This document shows positions 1 through 9,963 of a DNA stretch of 64,000 nt, in pieces; position 1 is the first letter of the stretch, and each line of letters begins with the position of its first letter. The notes under the pieces are model-generated. The model ran no database searches. It saw only the letters and a program-made list of their open reading frames with translations, and was not told the origin of the DNA. The stretch is from Pholiota molesta (lineage: Eukaryota > Basidiomycota > Agaricomycetes > Agaricales > Strophariaceae). A program made the translations under genes and the position numbers. The stretch lies in contig JACGCK010000001.1 of NCBI GenBank assembly GCA_014925825.1, positions 992,001-1,056,000 on the forward strand. Reading direction: 5' to 3'.

Positions 1-888
1 AGGTGATCATGAGTTTCCCTACTATTGCATACAGAGTTGAACCGAACCTATACTTATGTTTATAGAATTGGAACGTGATCTGGAGTTGGAGCGCAGAAAA
101 GTCCGCGAACTCCAAGACGGATCAAGGGAAAGGGACAAGGAATATACAAAGCTCAAAGTACGCATACGGTCGTCACTGTATTTATTGGTGAAGGGAAAGT
201 TAATCAAACGCCTTTCAGTTACACTTCGACAAGCTTAAACGAAAGGCTCTATTTGGCCCAGGCCCGGAAATAACGACAATGGTATGACTATGCCTACTGT
301 TAACACTCCACAGAACCAGTATCTGGACGACCAACGGTTCAAGCACAGAAATCCGCCGGGGCATCAAGGTAATAACAGCGTCAACTTGAACGCAATAGTC
401 GGAGGAATGGAAGCAAATGGAGTATGCTTCTCGATCCTTTTAGCATCGTCTATGCACATTCATCACTTATTATTTTTCATACCTAGGTTCAACGAACTCC
501 ATTAGTCTCCCGGACCAACGGTGGTGCATTTATGTCGAATCAAGCAGGCAATGCAAGAAACGTTCTTCATCGTCTACCGTTCCCAAATTTTGGCGCTGGC
601 TCTGATGCTGCGTTTATGTCCGCAAACGTTTCCGATCGGTCAACGAGTGCAACTAATGAGGTGGAAAACATGTTGCTCGGTCCACAATCCGCAAGGAATT
701 CGGTTCCTACACAGGGTGGATGGCAGGTTCCCAATCGTCCTCAAAGCAACCGGCCAGTGCAGCGAGGTATTTTGAGATGACGAATGTATGAGTGTGGCTT
801 TTTGCTCATTCAGCTTATTTTAGTATTTGCGCCCACTGGAAATAATCCAAGGCCCTCCAGAGGATTTCGACCAGCAATGGCTAGGTGA
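1..888 (+). CDS. HEI10/Zip3-like (CCNB1IP1-type) coiled-coil protein, 3' part
   Basis: This is the 3' portion of a gene whose start lies before the window. The first visible exon encodes a highly charged coiled coil (ELERDLELERRKVREL...) up to 157. After an intron at 158-218 it continues as FDKLKRKAL. A further exon ends in GGMEANG at 421, an intron spans 422-486, and the last exons encode a Ser/Asn/Gly-rich tail ending at the TGA of 886-888 after an intron with acceptor near 833. In fungi, a coiled coil running into a K-R-K-A motif and then a disordered tail recalls the meiotic RING E3/SUMO ligases of the Zip3/HEI10 group, which mark crossover sites. The RING domain would lie upstream and cannot be seen, so the family call is inference. 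An intron near 282 would be only 32 or 38 nt. Confidence 0.45.
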
Positions 889-1108
889 TAAACAAGATCG
901 TGATGTCATTATATTATTGAATCCTGCCATGTAACACTAGTGTTTGTAATCGACGTGTATATTGTGCTGATGCTGAGAATAATGAAAGTTGTGTCCAATC
1001 CTGTGCGAGTAATAAGAGTACCGAAAGCGAATGAAATATACTACAATGAGAGAACGAAAGCAATTCAGTTCAGCAGGTATAGATATAAAGAAAATTAAAC
1101 AGGCATAA

Positions 1109-4100
1109 TTAAAAACGTTGGATGGTGCCCATCCTCTCGTCCTCCAGATATTGACCAATGGCAAGCATATCTTGACCAGCTCGTTTCAGATATCCAGCAA
1201 GGACGTCGCGCTCAGCATGAGGCAACAGCGCATGAAGTTTATCGACTTGTTGCGCAAATCCGGGTCAACGTGGATATCAATAACAGTATCCAATGTAAGG
1301 TTGAATAAGGAAGGGCGGCGGGTTAACTCTTGATTACCTGCACGATCCAGCGGTGACTTTGCTATGGGGGAGGTCATGAAAGTCTGAGAACGCTGGGCGC
1401 GATTCGGCGGTGCGCGAGGACCGCCAGGCACGGACGGAAGGTTGGCGGCATTAACAGCCCGAGGGAAGTTCACACTCGCATGGCTATGTTTAGAGCCGGC
1501 TCTACCTGCGAGTCCAGTAGAAACGGGGATTGGGGCAGAGATGGTGGGGAGGTATTTGTCCTTGCGAGGGCCGGATATGCTGGCCTTTCGGCCTAAGGAC
1601 GCGAAGAAGCCTCCTTTAAGGGACAGGGAAGGGGTTGCGGCTAGAGAACGAATGGAGGACGTTGGTGTCCCACTGCCGGCGCTTGAGTTGGAGCGTGTCG
1701 GTTGCGCGTGAGGAGGGGGATTCATAGCTAACGACGGGTACGGAAGCGCAGGCACGCCTGGAGGCGTAATATCTCTGTATGCACCCTGTGAGAGGTCGGT
1801 TGCAACAGACGCGTCTGGCGTATCGGGAAAGTGGCGTCAGATATCATGGATGAACGGGAGGTCTGCCGAGGTTGTGGTGTGAAGGGTTTTGTAGATGGCC
1901 GTCGTTGGGAATGAATGTTTTGGCCTATATGAACAAAAGATAAGCAAGACCGACGCGTAGAAAATTTTGATATAAGCGCACCTCGGCTTTTCGTGTCATC
2001 CACCCACTCTGAAAGTCCACAATCATGTATATAAAGCTCGTTGATCTTGGCAGCATAAATAGCACATCTCTGGAGAGTCGTAGTCTGTGAATGAACTTCG
2101 TGACAAAATAAGGCCGCAGGATTTGTTGCTTTGATTTTTTTGAACGCAGGGCGGGAGAACATATGAATTGAAGGAGACGGTGTCCGAGACGAATGTCGCG
2201 TGCTTTCAGACGAACGACGCGCGGACTTGGACGACAGCGAAGGCGTCCTAGGAAGGGAAGAGAAGCGCTTTAGATTGGTGGTTAGACTATTCCTAAAGCT
2301 CTTGGGAGGTGGACTAGGCGCTTCGCCTATACTATTAATATCGGACGATGGGGATAACGGAGTTTCTAATGATTCGCGGCGCTCTCCAGAGACGTGCTGC
2401 GCCGACCGTCGAACGACGGCGTAACCTGGGGGTTTTCTTCTAGCCATTTGTCAAACTTTGAATGATCGATTGTTTCCGGGGGTAACGTGTTGGAACGTGG
2501 AGGTGCAACCACGGTCACAGCAGGAACATCCGAGTCATCAACAGGTGTCCGAGCCGGAGATATATTGGGTTTGTAGAAAGAGGGCTGGAAGTTTCAGATA
2601 ATGATGCTGGGACGGTGGAAGAAGTGGGTTCTGATGTGGAATCGGTGGAAGTCGACAAAGTAGCAGCCTCTCTTCGATGAATGGATTTAGTTGGATGAAG
2701 TACTTCGCTGGATCTAATGGACCTAAGGAATAAGTCAATAATCTATTGAATGGATAATTCAATTGAAAATAATCACTCATTCTTCTCTTCAGAGCAAACC
2801 TCCTCTTTCTTTTCCTGAACCTCTGTTTTCTTCTTAGCCTCTTCATTCTCCTCCTTCATAGGCTTCTTATCTATTTGCCCAAAGATTCCGCCAGACTATG
2901 GTTAGACAGCTTTGAATTCAAGACGGCACTGACAGAAGGCGGTAATTGAAGAGCTTGTTTGACTGCTTCAAAATCGCCTCGTGCTCGCGAAGACGTAGAT
3001 AGAGGCGTCGGCGAGTGTAGTCGAGGGGGGCGAGGAGGTGGTGGACTTGTGATATCGATGTTGAACATGGCTCGTGGTGGTGGGGGTAATGGTCCTGCGG
3101 TTGCGTGCACGCCTGTGAGATGTTGGAGGTTAAATGGATAATGATGCTGACTATCATGTTGCAGAAACATACCTGGCTCGTAATGAAGATAAGACGACGT
3201 GGCCGAAGCGCTATATGAGCTCCCATGATTGCTGCCAGATCCATATGATGGGGTAGGACTTTCTGATCTCCAAGATGCCATGGAATGTGCTGTTCGTGGT
3301 GGAAGGTTGTCCAACTTTACCACAACAGGTCCCGCGACAGGAATATGGATGTCCTTTCCCTCTCCGATAGCAGGCGTCAGGACTTGCGAGGTCACAGTAC
3401 GAGTACTCATTGGAGTTCTGTCCAAGGGTGAAGGGTAGACACGATTGTGGTTCCCAAGATCGGAGTGTTTGGTAGGTGAAGGTGTTCGGGACGTGGTCAA
3501 CGGCTGAAAGACATGCGCTGGCGATGAAATGCCAGTCTTCTTGTCATCTGCCTTTGTATTCTTTGTAGGGCCATGGTTGGCTGACAAAAATGGGGGTTTC
3601 GACTTTGGTTCCTGGGCCACCACGCCCACGCTTCCGGTATCACGAGACACGGCCTTGTCGAGATCAGCTGGATTCTCAGAAGCTGAGCGATGATGTCCTT
3701 TATCTTGTTGTACTGCCGCCGAATGGGTATGGCCCATATAACCACCTGAAATCGGGGCCGTTGATGGAGGAGTGAACTGGGTGTGGATTTCAAGGAGGCG
3801 TCTGGAGGGGCGACGAGGGCGAGTCCAGTGAGGGTATTGCCATGCGGACGGCGCGAACGAGCAGGATTAGTGGAAGAAGGGACGTCTGAGTTTGATTTAC
3901 GGGCTTGTTCGCCGACGCGATCCATCTCGACAATGGCTATCCGTCGTTTGTCCGCACCGCCTTTCGACAGGGTGCTCGACCTCTTCGTTACGGATGACGG
4001 CGCAACCGAGGCGCCGTTGCGAGCAATGTCAGTGACTTCGGACTCGTCTGAGTAGTCAGAGGAAGAGGTTGAGGCCGTAGACGCCTTCCTTGCTTTGCTT

Positions 4101-4395
4101 TGGGGAGTTCGGGGAACATGGGGTTTCTCCGGGCTCAGTGGCCGCGAATAGGTTCGAGCTTCATTTGCGATGGGGATTGGTAGTACGACAGTAGATTGTC
4201 TGAATCTTCCTTTGCCAGCTTCGGGCGTGACGCGGGGGTGGCGTCGGCTATGAACGCGAGAACGTAGGAGAGGCGCTTTAGGGGGCTCTTCATGAGGGCA
4301 ACATTGGGAAAAGGACACCTACCTGGCGTGGGTTGCCTTGTTTTATATGACGGACGTTTGTAGGCGGGGAAAGGGACCGAATGGCTGTCGGTCAT
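1109..4395 (-). CDS. Ser/Pro-rich protein with C-terminal CUE/UBA-like domain (frame broken)
   Basis: A long minus-strand gene starts at the ATG of 4393-4395 (MTDSHSVPFPAYKRP) and ends at 1109. A 47 bp intron lies at 4276-4322, another joins KNE to SIRSSEV near 2720-2775, and others lie near 1925-1985 and 1240-1335. Most of the protein is low-complexity Ser/Pro/Arg. Two parts look folded: a Cys-containing block (ALFCHEVHSQTTTLQRCAIY) near 2080-2150 and the C-terminus (LHALLPHAERDVLAGYLKRA...IGQYLED). The latter has the spacing of a CUE/UBA three-helix ubiquitin-binding bundle, with LP in place of FP. The reading frame breaks five times, near 3780, 2889, 2568, 2378 and 1826. Each break is repaired by one added G or C, so the gene is probably intact in the organism. 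The function is unknown; a ubiquitin-linked adaptor role is inference. Confidence 0.6.
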
Positions 4396-5069
4396 GGTGT
4401 GTGGATGTGGAAGACCTGACATGACGCGAGTGCCAACCGCCCAGGCAGTCACACGAACAGACTAGTCACTTATTCACATCATTCATAACTCCTGTCAATC
4501 TATCTATGTACACCTCAAACACCAATCTCTTCGCGTTCCATGTTTCTATCTCACATACGCCGTTTCATGAGCCCCAAGTACCTGCAGCATCCATTTCACC
4601 CTGGGTACTACCGCGCAGGAATGATTGCTGGCGCCCGAATTATTCGTTGCATTCATGGCAAGATCGACAGTCGCCTGCGGTAGGCTGTGAGCGGAAACTT
4701 CAAGCAAGGATGCGCCGGCCTCATGCGCCTCTAAATACGGATGTAGAGGCGATGATTGTCAGTATTTTTATCTGGCCTTCTGAGGCCCTGCCACCATCAT
4801 ACAGTACTAGGACCGCAATCCTCCTCAAATCCTCCTGGCTCCGAATTCCAGCGCTCGCCAGCTCTCTTTAGACACTGCTCAATTCTGATGATATACTTAC
4901 TCTGAATTACTCGTGAACACTGCCATGGATACTTGCTGCGCCTTGCTCGCAAGTATTTTTAACTTCCAAGATCATTAACAACGGCGTTACGGACCGCGGC
5001 GTCAGAGACCAACACCCTCTAAACCAAACAACACGCTTGGATGCGCGCCAGAATCCTCAGCTTCACACT
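4396..5069. other. divergent intergenic region with ambiguous small ORFs
   Basis: This 674 bp region separates the divergent starts of the CUE-like protein and MED18. On the plus strand a 47-codon ORF (4540-4683) reads MFLSHIRRFMSPKYLQHPF... and meets a GTAGGC donor at 4680 with a possible acceptor near 4746. On the minus strand, a short exon starting MAVFTSNS with a perfect GTAAGT donor could splice into a readable exon around 4745-4870. Both cannot easily be real. Neither matches a family I know. The rest I read as promoter. Confidence 0.25.
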
Positions 5070-5876
5070 ATGTCATCGCATAGCTACGAAGTAGCCCTCT
5101 TCGGGGAGTTCTACTCTCAGGATCTCAAGGCTATCCTCAATCGGATAACTCTCCATAGTGAATCGTCCACCTTTCCAAAGCCGCGAAATCCTCTTCGATC
5201 CAGTGGACGCACAGGCCCAGCGCGACAGCGGCACCGAACCTGTTCTTCTGCGCGCCAAGAAGGAGATCTCAGACCCCAAGGCTACGTGGTCAGTTGCAAA
5301 TATATATTCTCTTCCCCGACCGGAGATACTGAAATCGGTTTACGCGCGCCTCACTGCACTATTTACAGGGAACTTTTTTCCTATCTAAAGCCGGATCCGT
5401 TCGTGTACACCCAGAAGCTACTGTAAGACCATGGGCAACATGTCAAGTCACTGGCGATGCTTTGAGCTTTGCGGCTGGATGGGATATGTGTGAGTTGATT
5501 CAAAGTTGCGTCAGCGATAGTTCGTGGACCCGATATTAACCCAACGTTTTCCATAGCCGCCGATCCCAAATCTACAAGCGAGGATACGCCTTCAGAAGAG
5601 GAATGCTTGTTATTTTGATGTTCCAACAAGAGCAGGTATTATCTTCCATTGTGCACGTCAATGGTAATGGATATTAACGTGTCAATATTCAAGATTGATC
5701 CTAAAACACAACTTCCCATTCCAGCACACACAGACACGCTCTGGGAAGTTGAAGTAAAGACGGCGCAGCCTATTCGCAACACGCAAGAAACCCCATTGAG
5801 CGGGGCAATCGAAGCTGTTCTGGAAATCCAGCTGTTAATGAAGGGGCTTTTGGACTTGCGCCGACAAGACGTCTGA
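5070..5876 (+). CDS. MED18: Mediator complex subunit 18
   Basis: The protein starts MSSHSYEVALFGEFYSQDLK and ends LLMKGLLDLRRQDV. Both ends are characteristic of fungal MED18, a head-module subunit that pairs with MED20 and MED8 and contacts RNA polymerase II in the nucleus. There are four exons: 5070-5288, 5369-5489, 5557-5635 and 5694-5876. The central part carries VRVHPEATVRPWATCQV and YKRGYAFRRGMLVILMFQQEQ, as expected for the beta-barrel fold. The frame breaks at about 5166 (HSESS to PPFQSREIL), 5393 and 5477. One added base restores the family sequence each time, consistent with sequence error in an otherwise normal gene of about 230 residues. The stop lies only 20 bp from the stop of BCD1 on the other strand. 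Confidence 0.9.
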
Positions 5877-5896
5877 AATGCCGTTCTAGTGTCACT

Positions 5897-7356
5897 TTAC
5901 GTCTGCACCATCTCCCAATCTACTTCTTCCTGGTCTTCAAGTGCTAGATCTGCGCCCCCAGCGGCCGCAATAGTTCCAGAAGAACCGCGGGATCAATTTC
6001 TCCCTCGTCACCCTCATCACTCAGCCCATCCAAATCGGCATCGGCATCCTGCATTTCGATGCCTTCGTCCTTCGTTTGGTTAGCGGGGTCAAACTGTCTT
6101 CCTCGTCGCTTTCAGCATATTCGCCTAGATTCATCAAGGCGTTTTGTGCTTCAGGCTGCTGCTCTTCATTGTCGCTTCCATAATCCCCCAGAAGCCCGGC
6201 AATAGTCTTTTCCCCAGCTTTGGGATTCAGTTTCCTCCGTTTCTGTGTACCCTCTTCTTCGCGCTGCTGCATGACACCCTCCACGTCAACTATAGAACCT
6301 GTAAATTCATCCCAAATTTCGATTGTCGGAAATTCCACAAACTCCATGTGGCGCAAAACTGTCCCTAATGGTTGACTGGGGTCAAGAGAATAGCTCGCCT
6401 TTTTAAGACGCATATTTTGCAACGTGAGCGGATCGAGCTGGGCTGCCATGAAACATTGCGGATTCGAAAACGAGTCGGGATCTTCGGGATCTGGGTAGAC
6501 AAGGCGCTTCACCCATTCCGGATGTGCATTCTCTTTCTTCGTGTTTGGTCGGTCTTGTATGTGGGATCGCATGAGGTAAAGCAAAGAGGTCTTGATGTTG
6601 TTTTTGTGTGTCAGCAGTGTGAAGGGAGGTTCATGGGGTTGGGAGGAACGGGCGAGCGGATCTCTGGGTTTATGGAACTTGAATTCAATCGTTAGTAAGG
6701 CGGTCTGGTTCCTAGTAGGCGCAGGACGGTCAATCTACTAGTTTTTACCCATGAAGGAGCACATACTTGAAATCCCATGTTGATTGGTTTGCTTTCCGCC
6801 TTTCCATCCCAACAGGCAGCATCTCCATGTCGATATCTCGTATTTGGAGCTGCGTCTTCAAAATATCGCGCTTCGTTTTCCCTGAACCACCACTTCCTCC
6901 CCCGCCTCGCCCGCGCCCTCTTGTCCCCCGCCCCCGTCCTCGCGCCCCTCCCCGATTCTGCAGCCCATTCGCACCCCCAGCCATAAAGCCGCCCTTCACG
7001 ATCTCCGCGCCCCAGTCGCCCACCTTCCGCCCCATGTCCTCCAAAAACACATAGTCGTCCATCATCTTGCCCCACGTGAACTCGTTCATGGGGACGTACT
7101 TCACCCTGTTGCGCTCGCCGGTGCAGCCCGTTTTTGACTTGTGCGCGGACGAGCAGGGCGCGGAGCAGGTGCGCATGGCGCAGCCCGGGCAGGTGTATTT
7201 CGCATATTGCTGCGCGCACATCGCGCATATGGGCGTCTGGGGTTTGGACGAGGAGGCTTCTGGTTGTTCGGCTGTGTGTGCGTAGGTGGAGTGTGGCCCA
7301 GGCTCTAGCATTGGTTTCGGTGGAAGGGAGGGGTGAAGAGGCGTTGGCGCAGCCAT
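5897..7356 (-). CDS. BCD1: Box C/D snoRNA protein 1 (HIT-type zinc finger)
   Basis: Two exons are visible: 7356-6767 and, after a 55 bp intron (6766-6712), 6711-5897. The N-terminal third holds a HIT zinc finger (CAMCAQQYAKYTCPGCAMRTC...C...H...C). Next come an Arg/Gly-rich linker and the block LPVGMERRKANQSTWDFK, both typical of Bcd1/ZNHIT6, which stabilises box C/D snoRNAs and helps load NOP58 in the nucleus. The second exon opens with NQTALLTIEFKFH and has an acidic C-terminus. The frame slips at about 6092 (EEDS to FDPANQTKDE) and 5963 (LELLR to AAGGADLALED). Each slip needs one extra base, giving a C-terminus ending WEMVQT at 5897. The function rests on the family match. Confidence 0.85.
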
Positions 7357-7857
7357 TGCAAGATATACTGTAGTGGCAAGCGTCCAAGTCCAGTGGTAAA
7401 GCTATACTTGGCGGCAGCTATTTTATCGCTGACGTAAACATTATGTTCGCGCGCTGATCATCAGCAGGCGCAGTGCGCACGCGTCTTTCTAATTCATTCA
7501 TCTCAGAGGCAGAAGAAGAGTACCATGATCAAATCTTTGGAGTGTTCATCCTAGATTCCAGTTGATCGCCATCACGGTCTTCAGAAGTTGTCCCCAGAGC
7601 CCCAAGACAAACACTTCCAGAGGCATGTTAATGTTTTGGGGATGCAGATACAAGCCTACTTGGGTAATATAGCCGTTTTTTCCTGTCGAACGAGCTTTTG
7701 GGCTCAATGTAATTGGTAATAAAGAAAGAACGACGTTATCGAAATCCGAAAAAAGCTACAGTTCGAATGGTGAAAAAACAAGGAGTGCGAATAAAAAGCT
7801 GGAAGCTATACAAAAAACAATACATACTCTAAATACATTACAGAGACTTGGATTGAT
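7357..7857. other. intergenic: BCD1 promoter side and DRE2 3' side
   Basis: These 501 bp lie upstream of BCD1 and downstream of DRE2, both on the minus strand. I see no coding pattern. The stretch 7640-7850 is A-rich and likely holds the DRE2 3' UTR. Confidence 0.5.
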
Positions 7858-8934
7858 CTACAGATCATCCATGTCGAAGTTGATCTCCACCTTCTCGCCT
7901 GGTTTAAATGCAGGGAGTCCTGTAGAGAGAAAATAGATAAATTATCGGCCGAAGTTACACGATGCAAATTGTACGTACCAAGGTATGGGCAGCTCGCGCA
8001 GCGAAATGCGTCTCCGAGGAAGCAGCTACCACAACTGCTGGTTGCCTTTGGAGCTGCCTTGGCTGCCTGTACAAGGCGCTCCCTCTCCGCTTGATTGACC
8101 TCCATGGTCTCTCCATTCTGAGACCCATCCAAAAGAACAACCTTGCTATTTTTACGCTCTTCCTCCTCGAGCTCCGCAAGACCACATGAGCAGCCCTTGC
8201 ACGCCTTCTTTCGCCGCGGGGCTGCAGCGTTCACAGGTTCGCACGTTGGGACTGGTCGGGCTTTGTCCGCCGGTGTGAGCAGTGATTCGGCGTCAATCAG
8301 CGGAGTAGAGGGTGAGGATGTGATCGCCCAGAGAGCTTGCTTCTTGGCAGAATCGGACTTTCGGTTCAGCTTCATCAAAGGGACTGAACCTGCAGGCCGA
8401 TTCTTGAAGGATATTGACGAGGAAGGCGCATATGATGGCTTTTGAGCAATGATTGTTCCACTTTCTTGGAGGGAAGATAGGATAGTAAATCCAGCAAGCG
8501 TGAGTTCGGACGGTAAGGTTTGAAAAGCGGAGGTTAGGTTAAGAAGGTGGAGGGTTCCCAGCGGTGTCAGGCCGGATAAGAGTTGTGCCAGCAGTGGTGA
8601 TAGCTTTGGCATCAAGGACTCGTAATCGGATGCACTGAGGACGACATGAATAGTGGCATAGGATGAAGATTGTAGAAATGTGGCTACATTGTGCAAGATG
8701 AGTCAACGACAGAGACGACGAAAATATTCTCCAGAACACACCTTCATCTACAATGCGGTCCAATAGCTGTTTCTCCACACTCCGTGTGGGCTCTAACTCT
8801 GAGACCAGTGTTTGGTACTTGCCATCCTCTGCGGTCGAAAGAGAGCCGATAACGAGAGCAGGGCCCTTGGCATGTGACGTCTGAGATGGCGTAAAGATGT
8901 TCTCGGAGGGGGAGTAAACGGCAGTAGGAGACAT
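7858..8934 (-). CDS. DRE2: Fe-S cluster assembly protein Dre2 (anamorsin)
   Basis: Three exons (8934-8742, 8683-7979, 7919-7858) sum to 960 nt, or 319 residues, with an intact frame. The N-terminal half is the methyltransferase-like domain. The C-terminal half has both cluster-binding motifs: a four-cysteine motif ending CKGCSCGL for the 2Fe-2S centre, and [18 protein letters not shown] for the second centre. It ends [14 protein letters not shown], as in the family. Dre2 works with Tah18 as an electron donor at the start of cytosolic Fe-S protein assembly. A transposon-like element begins 188 bp upstream of the start codon and may sit in the promoter. Confidence 0.96.
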
Positions 8935-9113
8935 GACGGGTGAGGCGGCCGTTGAGAGAGTACAGGAATATCGCAGGAATATAAGGAAACGAGTCAAGAG
9001 AAAAATCTTGATCAGCGAGAACAGATTATTGATAATTGCTCCCTCATCTGATGACGTCAGCATGCTGACTCACATCGTGGCGTTGGGGATTTTTAATTGC
9101 ACGAAAATCTTTC

Positions 9114-9121
9114 AAACCGAG
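9114..9121. repeat. left 8 bp target-site duplication
   Basis: AAACCGAG occurs directly before the left terminal inverted repeat at 9122 and again directly after the right one at 9787-9794. Confidence 0.75.
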
Positions 9122-9786
9122 GGTTCACCTATCAATAGGCTGGGTAGTTATCTGCCCGGAGTTACCCGGGCAGATAACTTTTGAGCTCGCTGAGTGAATT
9201 AAGCGCCCGGACATAGTCCCCGGCAGCTCAAATTTTGTATATGAGCTCTTTATGTATGACTAAATAGATCTGCCTACTAGATTTTTTAATTAAAGTTGTG
9301 CGAGGCTGCGAACTTGGTGTAAGGTTATCTGCCACGGCCAAAAGTTATCTGCCATGGCGTGCTTTGTCATTACACAGCCACACCAAAACATCGTCGAAAT
9401 GGCATCGTTTAGTGCTCATGGGGAGGCTCAATTGAAATTTGGGAGGCTCTAAAAATTTAAGACAGTAGTACACAGTATGAAGAGCTCTCCTTCAAAAATT
9501 TGGCTCTGAATGTTGGTTTTTGCAAGTGTGGCCTGTTTTTTTCTGCCCTTAACCCCTTTGAAAGTGGTATTTGGCACTTCCGGAGCCGTTTCTCAAAGCG
9601 CGCATCGCGCGGAATTTTTTTTTGTACTATTCACAGTATTTTCGACGTCTGGGACACTCATTTCCAACTTATTTGGAGTGATATAAAAAATCTGTGAGCT
9701 TTCCTTTTCTCTTTCTTTTATTTCCTTTTTCGAATTCTTTTTTCGGATTCTTTCTTAAACATACCCAGCCTATTGATAGGAAAACC
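9122..9786. mobile_element. 665 bp MITE-like non-autonomous DNA transposon
   Basis: The first 25 bp (9122-9146) and the last 25 bp (9762-9786) are inverted copies differing at two positions. The identical core is CCTATCAATAGGCTGGGTA, and both outer ends begin GGTT. The element is flanked by the 8 bp direct repeat AAACCGAG. It carries no transposase; the only open frame (9500-9697) looks like chance. Just inside the left end is a 14 bp perfect hairpin, and GTTATCTGCC recurs at 9147, 9324 and 9344. An 8 bp duplication fits hAT-type transposases, but Mutator-like or P-like elements cannot be excluded. The element lies between DRE2 (start at 8934) and the forkhead gene (stop at 9964). Confidence 0.8.
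9146..9179. repeat. perfect 14 bp hairpin inside the MITE
   Basis: AGTTATCTGCCCGG at 9146-9159 is followed by a 6 nt loop and its exact reverse complement at 9166-9179. The same GTTATCTGCC unit recurs singly at 9324-9333 and 9344-9353, as subterminal transposase sites often do. Confidence 0.75.
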
Positions 9787-9794
9787 AAACCGAG
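9787..9794. repeat. right 8 bp target-site duplication
   Basis: This is the second copy of AAACCGAG, directly after the right terminal repeat. Confidence 0.75.
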
Positions 9795-9963
9795 AGCATG
9801 GCCATTAGGTATCTAGCAAGGCACAACGACATAAAAAAAACCTAGTTACAAAATTTACAATAGGAATCGAATAGTAAAACAGCGAAGAATATTACATGGG
9901 AATCGCGCAACATTAACCCGAAATTTTGAATCGTCTAGAAATCCATCGTAACCGAAATCCTGT

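Noticed and set aside
1136..1312. A protein-like plus-strand frame (DIDQWQAYLDQLVSDIQQG...) opposite the CUE-like exon
   Set aside because: It is the antisense of the minus-strand exon ending IGQYLEDERMGTIQRF, which joins a long gene in phase. The plus-strand frame has no good start or partner exon.
9500..9697. 65-codon ORF inside the MITE
   Set aside because: No transposase motif; it lies in repeat-derived non-coding sequence.
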